DNA of 64,000 nucleotides from Pseudomonas yamanorum (GTDB taxonomy: Bacteria > Pseudomonadota > Gammaproteobacteria > Pseudomonadales > Pseudomonadaceae), in NCBI RefSeq assembly GCF_013386765.1, contig NZ_JACARE010000015.1, positions 178,551 to 242,550 of the forward strand, read 5' to 3'. A program made the translations under genes and the position numbers. Shown here in pieces: positions 42,268 through 52,197 of the stretch (the first letter of the stretch is position 1; every line of letters starts with the position of its first letter). Under the pieces are notes generated by a model. That model ran no database searches and was not told the DNA's origin. It saw only the letters and a list, made by a program, of their open reading frames with translations.

Positions 42268-43416
42268 ATGAGTACTTCCTCATTCAAGATCGCCCACAAA
42301 CTGCTTACCGGCCCAGGCGCCATCGAGCAACTGGCCGCCGAGCTGACGCGGCTGGATGTCGACAACCCGCTGATTGTCACCGACGCGGCGCTGGTCAAGT
42401 CCGGCACCGTGGCGCTGGCGCTGGAACATCTGGGCGAACGGACCTACGAAATCTTTGACCGCGTGCTGCCCGACCCGGAAATCGCCATCGTCGAGGACTG
42501 CATGCGCGTCTACCGCGAAGGCGGGCATGACGGCCTGATTGGCGTCGGCGGCGGCAGTGCCATCGACATCGCCAAGAGCGTGGCAGCCTACGCCGGTTAC
42601 CACGGCGCCCTGGCCGACCTGTTCGGCGTGGACCAGGTGCCGCGCAAAGGCCCGCCGCTGATCGCGATTCCCACCACCGCCGGCACCGGTTCGGAGGTGA
42701 CCAATGTGGCGATTCTGTCGGACAAGGTCGCGCAATTGAAAAAAGGCATCGTCAGCGACTACCTGCTGCCGGACGTGGCCCTGATCAGCCCGCAAATGAC
42801 CCTGACCTGCCCCCGCAGCGTCACCGCCGCCAGTGGCGTGGACGCGCTGGTGCACGCCATCGAATCCTACCTGTCGCTGAATGCCTCGCCGATCACCGAT
42901 GCGCTGGCACTGGGTGCGATCAAACTGATCGCCAAGGCTTTGCCCAAGGCCTACGCCAACCCGGCGAACCTGCAGGCCCGTGACGATATGGCCACCGCCA
43001 GCCTGATGGCCGGCATGGCGTTCGGCAATGCCGGCGTCGGTGCAGTGCATGCGTTGGCGTATCCGCTGGGCGGGCGCTTCAACATCGCCCATGGCGTGAG
43101 CAATGCCTTGCTGCTGCCCTACGTGATGCACTGGAACAAGCTGGCGTGCGTGGAGCGCATGCAGGAGATTGCCCAGGCCATGGGCGTAAATGTGACGGGT
43201 CTGAGTGCGGTGGATGCCGCCGACCAGGCCGTGGATGCGATGACGCGACTGTGTGCCGCAGTGGAGATCCCGTCCGGCCTGCGCAGCTTCGGTGTGCCCG
43301 AGGAGGCGATCCCGGCGATGGCGGTAGAGGCGGCGGGGATCGAGCGCCTGATGCGCAACAATCCACGCAAGCTCAGCGCGGCGGATATCGAGAAAATCTA
43401 CCGGGCGGCGTTCTAA
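42268..43416 (+). CDS. Iron-containing (type III) alcohol dehydrogenase
   Basis: 382 residues, the usual length. NAD-binding GVGGGSAIDIAKSV (~93-106), TTAGTGSEVTN (~136), and metal-site residues: Asp/His in SGVDALVHAIES (~192-203) and His in HALAYPLGGRFNIAHGVSN (~255-275). It should interconvert a primary alcohol and an aldehyde with NAD. It lies between agtD and rpe, where I recall no such gene in P. aeruginosa, so it may be tied to the transporter's substrate (e.g. a semialdehyde/hydroxy acid pair), which is inference. Confidence 0.92.
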   Translation: MSTSSFKIAHKLLTGPGAIEQLAAELTRLDVDNPLIVTDAALVKSGTVALALEHLGERTYEIFDRVLPDPEIAIVEDCMRVYREGGHDGLIGVGGGSAIDIAKSVAAYAGYHGALADLFGVDQVPRKGPPLIAIPTTAGTGSEVTNVAILSDKVAQLKKGIVSDYLLPDVALISPQMTLTCPRSVTAASGVDALVHAIESYLSLNASPITDALALGAIKLIAKALPKAYANPANLQARDDMATASLMAGMAFGNAGVGAVHALAYPLGGRFNIAHGVSNALLLPYVMHWNKLACVERMQEIAQAMGVNVTGLSAVDAADQAVDAMTRLCAAVEIPSGLRSFGVPEEAIPAMAVEAAGIERLMRNNPRKLSAADIEKIYRAAF

Positions 43417-43500
43417 CCATTGAGCGAGGTCACGGTGCGCGCGGCAAAGCATGAGGTATACAATGCGCGCCATCGTGATTTAGCTCAAAAAAGGTGCGTC

Positions 43501-44175
43501 ATGCAGCCCTTCGTCATTGCTCCATCGATTCTCTCCGCCGACTTCGCCCGCCTGGGTGAGGAAGTGGACAACGTGTTGGCCGCCGGTGCCGACTTCGTTC
43601 ACTTCGATGTCATGGACAACCACTATGTGCCGAACCTGACCATTGGTCCGATGGTCTGCGCCGCCCTGCGCAAGTACGGTGTGACTGCGCCTATCGACGC
43701 ACACTTGATGGTTAGCCCGGTAGACCGCATCGTCGGTGACTTCATCGAAGCCGGCGCGACCTACATCACCTTCCACCCGGAAGCCACGCTGCACGTGGAC
43801 CGCACCCTGCAGTTGATCCGTGAGGGTGGTTGCAAGGCCGGCCTGGTGTTCAACCCGGCCACCCCGCTGAGTGTGCTCGAGTACGTGATGGACAAGGTCG
43901 ACATGGTGCTGCTGATGAGCGTCAACCCGGGCTTCGGCGGGCAGAAGTTCATCCCTGGCACCCTCAACAAGCTGCGTGAAGCGCGGGCGCTGATCGATGC
44001 GTCGGGCCGGGATATCCGCCTGGAGATCGACGGTGGCGTCAACGTCAACAACATCCGCGAAATCGCGGCGGCCGGTGCCGACACCTTTGTCGCCGGCTCG
44101 GCAATCTTCAATGCCCCGGACTATCAGGAAGTGATCGCCAAGATGCGTGCAGAACTGGCGCTGGCGCGTCCATGA
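43501..44175 (+). CDS. rpe: Ribulose-phosphate 3-epimerase
   Basis: 224 residues. [17 protein letters not shown] at the start, [17 protein letters not shown] with metal His/Asp, [12 protein letters not shown] (phosphate loop) and [12 protein letters not shown]. It interconverts ribulose-5-phosphate and xylulose-5-phosphate. AAAAAAGGTG precedes the ATG at 43501; the longer frame from 43420 lacks homology. It overlaps gph by 4 bases. Confidence 0.98.
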   Translation: MQPFVIAPSILSADFARLGEEVDNVLAAGADFVHFDVMDNHYVPNLTIGPMVCAALRKYGVTAPIDAHLMVSPVDRIVGDFIEAGATYITFHPEATLHVDRTLQLIREGGCKAGLVFNPATPLSVLEYVMDKVDMVLLMSVNPGFGGQKFIPGTLNKLREARALIDASGRDIRLEIDGGVNVNNIREIAAAGADTFVAGSAIFNAPDYQEVIAKMRAELALARP

Positions 44176-44990
44176 GTGGCTTTGAGCAGTTGTTCCCCGG
44201 CAAACTGCCACGGCTGGTGATGTTCGATCTGGACGGTACGTTGATCGATTCGGTGCCGGACCTGGCAGCGGCGGTGGACCAGATGCTGCTCAAGCTCGGG
44301 CGCAAGCCGGCGGGTGTCGAGTCGGTGCGCGAGTGGGTCGGCAACGGTGTGCAGATGCTGGTGCGCCGGGCCCTGGCCAACAACATCGATGCCGAGGGCG
44401 TGGACGAGGTGGAAGCCGAGCACGCCCTTGAGCTGTTCAACGTGGCCTATGAAAACGGCCACGAGTTGACCGTGGTCTACCCCGGCGTGCGCGACACCTT
44501 GAAGTGGCTGCACAAGCAGGGCGTGGAAATGGCCCTGATCACCAACAAGCCGGAGCGCTTCGTCGCGCCGCTGCTGGACCAGATGAAGATCGGCCGTTAT
44601 TTCCGCTGGATCATCGGTGGCGATACCTTGCCGCAGAAGAAGCCGGACCCGGCGGCACTGTTCTTCGTGATGAAAATGGCCAATATCCCGGCGTCCCAAT
44701 CGCTGTTTGTCGGCGATTCGCGCAGCGATGTGCTGGCGGCGAAGGCGGCGGGGGTCAAGTGCGTGGCCTTGAGTTACGGCTACAACCATGGCCGGCCGAT
44801 CGCCGAAGAATCCCCGGCGCTGGTGATTGATGACCTGCGGCTGTTAATCCCAGGTTGCTTGGGAGCGGGCGCTGAGATAACGTTGCCCGACGCTGTTCCA
44901 TCCCCTTCTGGAAATCCCATCGTGGTGGTCACTCGCAAACTCTGGATGAAAGTCATCAAGGCCCTGGCCCGCTGGCGTTGGCGCGCCTGA
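44172..44990 (+). CDS. gph: Phosphoglycolate phosphatase
   Basis: 272 residues of the HAD superfamily: [15 protein letters not shown] (~17-31, nucleophile Asp), LITNKPERF (~130), KKPDPAAL and [17 protein letters not shown]. It hydrolyses 2-phosphoglycolate formed in DNA repair and oxygenation reactions. Compared with E. coli Gph (252 residues), the protein carries a basic C-terminal extension whose last 14 residues, [14 protein letters not shown], closely match the trpG leader peptide at 48803; this tail doubles as the probable trpE leader. Confidence 0.95.
   Translation: MSGFEQLFPGKLPRLVMFDLDGTLIDSVPDLAAAVDQMLLKLGRKPAGVESVREWVGNGVQMLVRRALANNIDAEGVDEVEAEHALELFNVAYENGHELTVVYPGVRDTLKWLHKQGVEMALITNKPERFVAPLLDQMKIGRYFRWIIGGDTLPQKKPDPAALFFVMKMANIPASQSLFVGDSRSDVLAAKAAGVKCVALSYGYNHGRPIAEESPALVIDDLRLLIPGCLGAGAEITLPDAVPSPSGNPIVVVTRKLWMKVIKALARWRWRA
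44946..44990 (+). CDS. Probable trpE leader peptide, nested in frame in the end of gph
   Basis: The in-frame ATG at 44946 would give [14 protein letters not shown], with two Trp codons just before the stop, 68 bases upstream of trpE. The trpG leader (MRVVKAHARWRWRA) is its near copy. Attenuation of trpE and trpGDC has been reported in P. putida. No clear ribosome site precedes 44946; a GTG at 44922 with GGAAA upstream is another possible start. The peptide uses the same stop codon as gph. Confidence 0.6.
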   Translation: MKVIKALARWRWRA

Positions 44991-44999
44991 CTGATCCTG

Positions 45000-45012
45000 G
45001 CCGCGCTGCGGC
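45000..45012 (+). promoter_or_regulatory. Small GC hairpin in the trpE leader
   Basis: GCCGC / GCGGC with a 3-base loop, 9 bases after the leader/gph stop. The trpG leader has an equivalent 5-base-pair, 3-base-loop hairpin 10 bases after its stop. No T run follows, so a classical attenuator is not proven. Confidence 0.4.
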
Positions 45013-45058
45013 ACGTTTGCACACCTGACCGTTAGACCCTCATGCCACGAGGCACCTC

Positions 45059-46540
45059 ATGATCCGCGAAGAATTCCTGCGTTTGGCCGCTGCCGGCTAC
45101 AACCGTATCCCCATGGCCTGCGAAACCCTGGCCGACTTCGACACCCCGCTGTCGATCTACCTGAAACTGGCCGACGAGCCCAACTCCTATCTGCTGGAGT
45201 CGGTGCAGGGCGGCGAGAAGTGGGGCCGTTATTCGATCATCGGCCTGCCGTGCCGCACGGTGCTGCGTGTACATGATCACCATGTCAGCATCACCCTGGA
45301 CGGCGTCGAGATCGAAAGCCACGACGTTGAAGACCCGCTGGCCTTCGTCGAAGACTTCAAGGCGCGCTACAACGTGCCGACCATCGCCGGCCTGCCGCGC
45401 TTCAACGGCGGCCTGGTGGGCTACTTCGGCTACGACTGCGTGCGCTACGTGGAAAAACGCCTGGGCAAATGCCCGAACCCAGATCCGTTGGGCGTGCCGG
45501 ACATTCTGCTGATGGTCTCCGACGCGGTGGTGGTGTTCGACAACCTCGCCGGCAAGATGCACGCGATTGTGTTGGCGGATCCTTCCCAGGCCGATGCGTT
45601 CGAGCAAGGCCAGGCCAGCCTGGAAGCGCTGCTGGAAAAACTGCGCCAGCCGATCACTCCGCGTCGCGGCCTGGACCTCAGCCGTCCGCCGGCGGCCGAT
45701 CCGATCTTTCGTTCAAGCTTTACCCAGGATGACTACGAGCGTGCCGTCGATACCATCAAGGAATACATCCTTGCCGGTGACTGCATGCAGGTGGTGCCGT
45801 CGCAACGCATGTCCATCGACTTCAAGGCCGCGCCGATTGATTTGTACCGGGCGCTGCGCTGCTTCAACCCGACGCCGTACATGTACTTCTTCAACTTTGG
45901 CGACTTCCACGTGGTGGGCAGTTCGCCGGAAGTGCTGGTGCGGGTCGAAGACAACCTGATCACCGTGCGCCCGATTGCCGGCACGCGCCCTCGCGGCGCG
46001 ACTGAAGAGGCTGACCTGGCGCTGGAGCAGGACCTGCTGAGCGATGATAAGGAAATCGCCGAGCACTTGATGCTGATCGACCTGGGCCGCAATGACACTG
46101 GGCGTGTCTCGGAAATCGGTTCGGTGAGGCTCACCGAGAAGATGGTGATCGAGCGTTATTCCAACGTGATGCACATCGTGTCCAACGTCACCGGCGAGCT
46201 GAAGGCCGGGTTGACCGCGATGGATGCGCTGCGGGCGATCCTGCCGGCGGGCACCTTGTCGGGTGCGCCGAAGATTCGTGCGATGGAAATCATCGACGAA
46301 CTGGAGCCGGTCAAGCGTGGTGTGTATGGCGGTGCGGTGGGGTATTTCGCCTGGAACGGCAACATGGACACCGCCATCGCGATCCGTACGGCGGTGATCA
46401 AGGACGGCGAACTGCATGTGCAGGCGGGCGGTGGGATTGTGGCCGACTCGGTGCCGGCCCTGGAGTGGGAAGAGACGCTGAACAAGCGCCGGGCGATGTT
46501 CCGGGCTGTGGCGCTGGCTGAGCAAACGCCGCAGGGCTGA
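45059..46540 (+). CDS. trpE: Anthranilate synthase component I
   Basis: 493 residues. The N-terminal domain carries the tryptophan feedback site region ([19 protein letters not shown], ~42-60), and the C-terminal chorismate-binding domain has [26 protein letters not shown] and [19 protein letters not shown]. With TrpG it makes anthranilate from chorismate and glutamine. It is transcribed after rpe-gph and is probably controlled by the leader at 44946. Confidence 0.99.
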   Translation: MIREEFLRLAAAGYNRIPMACETLADFDTPLSIYLKLADEPNSYLLESVQGGEKWGRYSIIGLPCRTVLRVHDHHVSITLDGVEIESHDVEDPLAFVEDFKARYNVPTIAGLPRFNGGLVGYFGYDCVRYVEKRLGKCPNPDPLGVPDILLMVSDAVVVFDNLAGKMHAIVLADPSQADAFEQGQASLEALLEKLRQPITPRRGLDLSRPPAADPIFRSSFTQDDYERAVDTIKEYILAGDCMQVVPSQRMSIDFKAAPIDLYRALRCFNPTPYMYFFNFGDFHVVGSSPEVLVRVEDNLITVRPIAGTRPRGATEEADLALEQDLLSDDKEIAEHLMLIDLGRNDTGRVSEIGSVRLTEKMVIERYSNVMHIVSNVTGELKAGLTAMDALRAILPAGTLSGAPKIRAMEIIDELEPVKRGVYGGAVGYFAWNGNMDTAIAIRTAVIKDGELHVQAGGGIVADSVPALEWEETLNKRRAMFRAVALAEQTPQG

Positions 46541-46559
46541 CTGCTGATCTCGATCCAAA

Positions 46560-46650
46560 TGTGGGAGCCGGGCTTGCCCGCGATGGCGGTGTGACAGTCG
46601 ATAGATTAGTTGACTGATCTACCGCTATCGCAGGCAAGCCAGCTCCCACA
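46560..46650. repeat. REPIN-type inverted repeat pair between trpE and estA
   Basis: TGTGGGAGCCGGGCTTGCCC and its counterpart CAGGCAAGCCAGCTCCCACA flank about 50 bases, in the gap between two convergent genes. Confidence 0.82.
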
Positions 46651-46678
46651 GTTGTTTTGTGGGGGATGTTAGATCGGC

Positions 46679-48601
46679 TCAGAAATCCAGGCTCACCCCG
46701 ACACTCAGCCCTTGCTGGGTAAAGTTGTCATCCTTTCTCACGTTATAGGCCGCGTTCAGCGCAAGGTCCTTGGTCACCTTGTGGGTAATCCCCAGGTTCA
46801 AGCGATCCGAATTGCTGCGTGGCGTGTAGCCGTCCAGTTTGAAATCAATCCCCGGCACGCTGTTGAGAGACATGCCCACTCGCTGCGTATCGTTTTCAAA
46901 CTCGTGCTCGTGGGCCACTTCGCCAAACACCAGGGTTTGCGGGGTGAAGCGGTAGTTGGCTTGTAATCCGATTCCCAGGCGCTTGGAGTCGCGCTGTTGG
47001 TCATCAAAGGTCAGCGCGGTAGAACGGGCATCTTTCTCCGAATAACCATTCACCTCGACCCGCGAATAGTCAGCGCTGATAAAGGGCGAGAAATGCCATT
47101 CGCTGTTCGGCTCGGCGATGTCGTACCCAACCCGTGCGCTCAATGCCCATAGCCAGCCGTCAGTGTCGCCTTTCTCGGTGCCTTCGCTGACGCCCAGGGC
47201 GAACTTGCGCTTGAGGTTGTCGAAGTCCAGTTTGCCACCGGTCAACGCAGCGTCAGCCCACCAATGATCTTCCTGATACTGGGCGAACGCGGTGCCCATA
47301 TAACTGTTGAGCTTGTAGTCCGAATCGCTGGCGCCGGCTTCAAGACTCTGGCGATAGAAGCCTGCTGCCACACCCACTCGCCACTCGTCATTGAGCCTGT
47401 AGCTGCCACCGATGTTCAGGTTATAGCCGCTGCCGTCACCGCTGGCCGAGCTGTTCTGATCATCGAAGTCCAGGTGCTGGCCGCCAGCGTCGACGATCGC
47501 CCGCCATTGGCCTACGGCCTGCCAGCTACCAGAGTCGGCTTGCCATTGGTTGCGCAATGAATCCTGATGCGCGCGCAAGGTGCCTTGGGCCATTTCCGGA
47601 AGCAGGGTGATTTCCCAGGGGGCTGCCAGCAGCGAATACGCGTAGTCGGCGATCAGTACCTGGCCGGCCTCGGTCGGGTGGACGGTGTCGTTGTAAATCA
47701 GCTTGGTCGGGTCCGGATTGGTGCCGCCGACGCCATACACCGGATTCCTGCAGGTGGTGCCGCTGAAGCAGGTCTGGTTGAGATTCTGGTCGGTGGCAAA
47801 GCCAAAGCGCCCGGGGTCGGCGAAGGTTTCCTTGAGCAGCAACGGAATGTTCAGCGGGATGATCTGTGCGTCTATTTGTGACAGGCGCTGGACCAATGTC
47901 TGGTTGAAGACGCCGGCCAGGGCGCTGACGGTGCCTTGGAGCGGCGTGCCATTGACGGCCGGTGTAAGGCCCAGGTCCGGCAGCATCCACACCATCACAT
48001 AACGGGCTCCAGCCTGTTGCAGGGCCTGGGCGCTGTTGGCCAGGCGCCCGGCTGCGGCCGAAGCCTGATCGGGGCTGAGTACCAGGCCGTCGAGGAAGTC
48101 ATTACCGCCGCCGGAGAGAAAGTACAACGCGTTGGGGTCGGCTCGGCCGCCCGTTGATGCGAGGTAGCCGGGGCGTGTACGCAACACTTGCCCGGTGTCG
48201 CTATCGGTGACGGTGGAGTTACCGGTGATGGCATCGTAGATTTGCTGGGTGGTGTAGCCGCCGACGGCCCAGTTATTGCCGTCTGCCTGGCCCAGCGCGG
48301 CGCGCTCCGGGGAGGTGGAGGCATTCAGGTCGCCCGGGGCAACCCCCAGCTTGCCGCCCAATAACGTCGAGGAGATCAGCGAAGTGCTTTCGCCGCTGCC
48401 GTCAAAGTATTGCGGGCCGGTGCGGTTGGTGAAGCGATAGGTTGAGCCGGGGGCGCCAGGGTCTGCGAAAGTCCCGGCATCAGCCAGGCTGTCGCCGAAC
48501 ACGATCATGGTCGAGTAGGGCGATGGTGCGGCGAACGCCTGGGAGCAAGCCAGAGTTAACAGGCAGCCGACGAGTGGGGCGAAGTAGGGCTTTTTGGTCA
48601 T
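46679..48601 (-). CDS. estA: Autotransporter GDSL esterase EstA
   Basis: 640 residues. Signal peptide (~1-24, [15 protein letters not shown]), GDSL hydrolase passenger with catalytic Ser in [12 protein letters not shown], oxyanion block [10 protein letters not shown] and the DTVHPTEAG Asp/His block, then a C-terminal 12-strand autotransporter barrel ending in Phe (GVSLDF). In P. aeruginosa EstA is surface-bound and affects rhamnolipid production and motility. An alternative ATG at 48613 adds four residues. The gene is inverted between trpE and trpG. Confidence 0.95.
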   Translation of the reverse strand: MTKKPYFAPLVGCLLTLACSQAFAAPSPYSTMIVFGDSLADAGTFADPGAPGSTYRFTNRTGPQYFDGSGESTSLISSTLLGGKLGVAPGDLNASTSPERAALGQADGNNWAVGGYTTQQIYDAITGNSTVTDSDTGQVLRTRPGYLASTGGRADPNALYFLSGGGNDFLDGLVLSPDQASAAAGRLANSAQALQQAGARYVMVWMLPDLGLTPAVNGTPLQGTVSALAGVFNQTLVQRLSQIDAQIIPLNIPLLLKETFADPGRFGFATDQNLNQTCFSGTTCRNPVYGVGGTNPDPTKLIYNDTVHPTEAGQVLIADYAYSLLAAPWEITLLPEMAQGTLRAHQDSLRNQWQADSGSWQAVGQWRAIVDAGGQHLDFDDQNSSASGDGSGYNLNIGGSYRLNDEWRVGVAAGFYRQSLEAGASDSDYKLNSYMGTAFAQYQEDHWWADAALTGGKLDFDNLKRKFALGVSEGTEKGDTDGWLWALSARVGYDIAEPNSEWHFSPFISADYSRVEVNGYSEKDARSTALTFDDQQRDSKRLGIGLQANYRFTPQTLVFGEVAHEHEFENDTQRVGMSLNSVPGIDFKLDGYTPRSNSDRLNLGITHKVTKDLALNAAYNVRKDDNFTQQGLSVGVSLDF

Positions 48602-48721
48602 GAGTCCGTCCATGATTTTATTTTTTTGTCTGCACTATGACTGTAGCGACCTCCCAAGGGTTCTGAAAAAATTGACGCCAATTATCGGGCAGGCAGTTTC
48701 CCCCGTATTTGCGGCGCCATA

Positions 48722-48750
48722 TTGCACCGCTGGCGAGGCTACGTTACTGT
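48722..48750 (+). promoter_or_regulatory. Possible promoter of the trpG leader/trpGDC operon
   Basis: TTGCAC and TACTGT separated by 17 bases, placing a start site near 48757, about 46 bases before the leader ATG at 48803. Match to consensus is moderate only. Confidence 0.3.
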
Positions 48751-48802
48751 GCTTGGACGTATGAATGAGACCCTCCCCGTGTTGATCATCAGCAAACTCT
48801 TG

Positions 48803-48847
48803 ATGCGAGTAGTCAAGGCACACGCCCGTTGGCGTTGGCGCGCCTAA
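48803..48847 (+). CDS. trpG (trpGDC) leader peptide
   Basis: Encodes MRVVKAHARWRWRA, 166 bases upstream of trpG. Two of the last four residues are Trp. The same frame is open from an ATG at 48761 (28 residues in all). It is almost identical to the end of Gph upstream of trpE, in protein and DNA, which supports a real leader. It is too short for ordinary gene calling. Confidence 0.65.
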   Translation: MRVVKAHARWRWRA

Positions 48848-48857
48848 CTTTTCTCTA

Positions 48858-48932
48858 CCGGCCACGCCGGACCTGTACCGATTTGCCTTCTTCACCCTTT
48901 GTTCGACGCCCCTTGCCGGCCAACCCCGGCAA
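48858..48932 (+). promoter_or_regulatory. Alternative hairpins of the trpG leader
   Basis: CCGGC / GCCGG (48858-48870, 3-base loop) and TTGCCGG / CCGGCAA (48913-48932) follow the leader peptide. The CGGC and GCCG segments of the two hairpins can also pair with each other, so mutually exclusive folds are possible. No T run is seen after either. The rest of the 412-base estA-trpG gap holds no other gene that I can see. Confidence 0.4.
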
Positions 48933-49013
48933 CCTGAAAGTGCGTCTGGCAGCGGGTCACTCCCTTGGAAGGCCGTCATTAGAAGTCAGTGAATTCAAGA
49001 GGTTTTAACCCAC

Positions 49014-49607
49014 ATGTTGCTGATGATTGATAACTACGACTCCTTTACCTACAACGTTGTGCAGTACCTTGGCGAGCTCGGCGCCGAGGTCAAGGTGGTG
49101 CGCAATGACGAACTGACCGTGGCGCAAATCGCCGCGTTGAACCCAGAACGCATCGTCGTTTCCCCAGGCCCGTGCACCCCGACCGAAGCGGGTATTTCCC
49201 TGGAAGCCATCAAGTTCTTCGCCGGCAAGTTGCCGATCCTGGGCGTGTGCCTGGGCCATCAGTCCATCGGCCAGGCATTCGGCGGCGACGTGGTTCGCGC
49301 CCGCCAGGTGATGCACGGCAAGACCAGCCCGGTGTTCCATAAGGACCAGGGCGTATTCCACGGTTTGAACCTGCCGGTGACGGTCACCCGCTACCACTCT
49401 CTGGTGGTCAAGCGTGAAACCCTGCCCGATTGCCTTGAGCTGACGGCCTGGACCCAACTGGAAGACGGCTCCGTCGACGAGATCATGGGCCTGCGTCACA
49501 AGACATTGAACGTGGAAGGGGTGCAATTTCACCCGGAATCGATTTTGACCGAGCAGGGCTACGAGCTGTTCGCTAACTTTCTCAAGCAGAGCGGCGGCAC
49601 GCGCTAA
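49014..49607 (+). CDS. trpG: Anthranilate synthase component II (glutamine amidotransferase)
   Basis: 197 residues. Class I amidotransferase with [15 protein letters not shown] at the start, catalytic Cys in [12 protein letters not shown] (~80) and His/Glu in [10 protein letters not shown] (~170). It supplies ammonia to TrpE. First structural gene of trpGDC, 9 bases before trpD. Confidence 0.99.
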   Translation: MLLMIDNYDSFTYNVVQYLGELGAEVKVVRNDELTVAQIAALNPERIVVSPGPCTPTEAGISLEAIKFFAGKLPILGVCLGHQSIGQAFGGDVVRARQVMHGKTSPVFHKDQGVFHGLNLPVTVTRYHSLVVKRETLPDCLELTAWTQLEDGSVDEIMGLRHKTLNVEGVQFHPESILTEQGYELFANFLKQSGGTR

Positions 49608-49616
49608 GGACTTTTC

Positions 49617-50666
49617 ATGGATATCAAGACTGCCCTGAGCCGTATCGTCGGCCATCTGGACCTGAGCACCGCTGAAATGAGCGATGTGATGCGCGAGATC
49701 ATGACCGGTCAATGCACCGACGCACAGATTGGCGCGTTCATGATGGCAATGCGCATGAAGAGTGAGAGCATCGACGAAATCGTCGGCGCCGTGTCGGTGA
49801 TGCGCGAGCTGGCCGACAAGGTCGAGCTCAAGACCCTCGACGGTGTGGTCGACGTGGTCGGCACCGGCGGCGACGGTGCGAATATCTTCAACGTGTCGAC
49901 GGCCTCTTCCTTCGTGGTGGCAGCTGCCGGCTGTACCGTGGCCAAGCACGGTAACCGTGCGGTGTCGGGTAAAAGCGGCAGCGCCGACTTGCTGGAAGCA
50001 GCAGGCATCTACCTGAACCTGACCCCGGTACAAGTGGCGCGTTGCATTGATAACGTCGGTATCGGCTTTATGTTTGCCCAGTCCCATCACGGGGCTATGA
50101 AACACGCCGCCGGCCCGCGTAAAGATCTGGGCTTGCGCACCCTGTTCAACATGCTCGGCCCGCTTACGAATCCGGCCGGCGTGAAGCATCAGGTGGTGGG
50201 CGTGTTCAGCCAGGCGTTGTGCCGGCCATTGGCCGAAGTGTTGCAGCGCCTGGGCAGCAAGCACGTGCTGGTGGTGCATTCCAAGGACGGCCTGGACGAA
50301 TTCAGCCTGGCAGCACCGACCTTCGTGGCGGAGTTGAAGGACGACCAGGTCACCGAGTATTGGGTCGAGCCTGAAGATCTCGGCATGAAAAGCCAGAGCC
50401 TGCACGGCCTGGCGGTGGAAAGCCCGGCGGCCTCCCTTGAATTGATTCGCGATGCCCTTGGGCGTCGCAAGACTGAAAACGGCCAGAAAGCCGCAGAAAT
50501 GATTGTGCTCAACGCCGGTGCGGCGCTGTATGCCGCAGATCACGCCTACAGTCTTAAAGAGGGCGTCGCCCTCGCTCATGATGCGTTGCACACCGGGCTG
50601 GCGCGTGAAAAGCTCGAAGAACTGGGTGCGTTTACTGCGGTGTTCAAAGTGGAGAATGAAGGATGA
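49617..50666 (+). CDS. trpD: Anthranilate phosphoribosyltransferase
   Basis: 349 residues. [18 protein letters not shown] (~80-97) binds PRPP and [18 protein letters not shown] (~106-123) follows. It joins anthranilate and PRPP. Its stop overlaps trpC by 4 bases. Confidence 0.99.
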   Translation: MDIKTALSRIVGHLDLSTAEMSDVMREIMTGQCTDAQIGAFMMAMRMKSESIDEIVGAVSVMRELADKVELKTLDGVVDVVGTGGDGANIFNVSTASSFVVAAAGCTVAKHGNRAVSGKSGSADLLEAAGIYLNLTPVQVARCIDNVGIGFMFAQSHHGAMKHAAGPRKDLGLRTLFNMLGPLTNPAGVKHQVVGVFSQALCRPLAEVLQRLGSKHVLVVHSKDGLDEFSLAAPTFVAELKDDQVTEYWVEPEDLGMKSQSLHGLAVESPAASLELIRDALGRRKTENGQKAAEMIVLNAGAALYAADHAYSLKEGVALAHDALHTGLAREKLEELGAFTAVFKVENEG

Positions 50667-51499
50667 GTGTTCCGACCGTTCTGGAAAAAATCCTCGCCCG
50701 CAAGGCAGAGGAAGTCGCCGAGCGCCGTGCCCGTGTCAGCCTGGCCGAGCTGGAAGGCCTGGCGAAAAGCGCTGATGCGCCCCGCGGTTTTGCCAATGCG
50801 CTGATCAAGCAGGCCAAGGACAAGCAGCCGGCCGTCATCGCTGAAATCAAAAAAGCTTCGCCGAGCAAGGGCGTGATTCGCGAGATCTTCGTCCCTGAAG
50901 ACATTGCCAAGAGCTATGAGAAGGGCGGCGCCACGTGCCTTTCGGTGCTGACCGATATCGACTATTTCCAGGGTTCCGACCTGTACCTGCAGCAAGCCCG
51001 CGCGGCGTGCTCGCTGCCGGTGATCCGCAAGGATTTCATGGTTGACCCGTACCAGATCATCGAAGCCCGTGCGCTGGGCGCCGATTGCGTGCTGCTGATC
51101 GTCTCCGCACTGGATGACGTGAAGATGGCCGAACTGGCTGCCGTGGCCAAAAGCGTCGGCCTCGACGTGCTGGTTGAAGTGCATGACGGTGATGAGCTGG
51201 AGCGCGCGCTGAAAACCCTCGACACACCGTTGGTGGGCGTCAACAACCGCAACCTGCACACCTTTGAAGTCAGCCTGGAAAATACCCTGGACCTGTTGCC
51301 GCGTATCCCGCGTGACCGGTTGGTGATTACCGAAAGCGGCATCGTCAATCGTGCGGATGTGGAGCTGATGGAAATCAGCGGCGTGTATTCGTTCCTGGTG
51401 GGCGAAACCTTCATGCGCGCCGAGAACCCGGGGGCTGAACTGCAGCGCCTGTTCTTCCCGGAACGTGGCGTCGCCGTCAGCGGCTCGACCCTGGATTGA
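50663..51499 (+). CDS. trpC: Indole-3-glycerol-phosphate synthase
   Basis: 278 residues, monofunctional. [15 protein letters not shown] (~57), [27 protein letters not shown] and [12 protein letters not shown] are IGPS landmarks. It closes the indole ring of CdRP. Its stop codon shares a base with the next start (TGATG). Confidence 0.99.
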   Translation: MSVPTVLEKILARKAEEVAERRARVSLAELEGLAKSADAPRGFANALIKQAKDKQPAVIAEIKKASPSKGVIREIFVPEDIAKSYEKGGATCLSVLTDIDYFQGSDLYLQQARAACSLPVIRKDFMVDPYQIIEARALGADCVLLIVSALDDVKMAELAAVAKSVGLDVLVEVHDGDELERALKTLDTPLVGVNNRNLHTFEVSLENTLDLLPRIPRDRLVITESGIVNRADVELMEISGVYSFLVGETFMRAENPGAELQRLFFPERGVAVSGSTLD

Positions 51500-52197
51500 T
51501 GATGACCCAGCCGGTGGCGATGACGGTCGAGGCCGGCCTTAAGGCCGAGCAGGATTTGCTCGCCGCGGTCTGCGCGGATGAGCAGCCGTTCGGCCTGTTG
51601 TTCTGGCAACCGAATGACCAGGCGTTGGTGATGCCCCGTCGCCTGAGCCGGCTTCCGGCATTCGAGACGGCCAGCCAGGTGTCGGCCGACGCCGGTTGGC
51701 CGGTGCTGTTGCGGGAAACCGGCGGCGAGCCGGTTCCGCAATCGGCGGCCACGGTCAACATCGCGCTGGTCTATGCGCCGCCGCGCAGTGAAGGTGACCA
51801 GGGCCGCATCGAAACCGGTTACCAGCGTTTGTGCCAACCGATTTGCGATCTGCTGATCGAGTTGGGTGGCAATGCCTCGGTGGGCGAGATTGACGGTGCG
51901 TTTTGCGACGGTCGCTATAACGTCAACCTCGATGGCCGCAAAATGGTCGGTACCGCCCAACGCTGGCGCCAAAGTGGCGGGCGCCCGGTGGGATTGGTGC
52001 ACGGTGCGTTACTGCTGGATGACGATCGCGTCGAGCTGATCGCTGCGGTCAATCGCTTCAATCAAGCGTGTGGCCTGGAACAGCGGGTGCGCGCCGAAAG
52101 CCACATTGCCTTGCACGAAGCCTTCGCTGCGCCTGACGCGATTGCCCGGCTCGATGCGTTGTACCGGCAGATGTTGGCGAGCTTCCTGCCGGTTTAG
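51499..52197 (+). CDS. Lipoate-protein ligase A-like family protein coupled to trpC
   Basis: 232 residues. [20 protein letters not shown] resembles the RRxSGGG region of LplA/LipB enzymes but with changed Gly residues; [21 protein letters not shown] holds the conserved Lys of the family. This suggests a lipoate, octanoate or related acyl-transfer fold with uncertain activity. It starts in the trpC stop (TGATG; ATG at 51502 also possible) and ends overlapping vfr by 4 bases. I recall trpC and vfr being adjacent in P. aeruginosa. Confidence 0.75.
   Translation: MMTQPVAMTVEAGLKAEQDLLAAVCADEQPFGLLFWQPNDQALVMPRRLSRLPAFETASQVSADAGWPVLLRETGGEPVPQSAATVNIALVYAPPRSEGDQGRIETGYQRLCQPICDLLIELGGNASVGEIDGAFCDGRYNVNLDGRKMVGTAQRWRQSGGRPVGLVHGALLLDDDRVELIAAVNRFNQACGLEQRVRAESHIALHEAFAAPDAIARLDALYRQMLASFLPV

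Noticed and set aside
46541..49013. Possible pyocin or prophage remnant between trpE and trpG
   Set aside because: Only estA, a REPIN and the trpG leader are present; no phage-like gene is visible.
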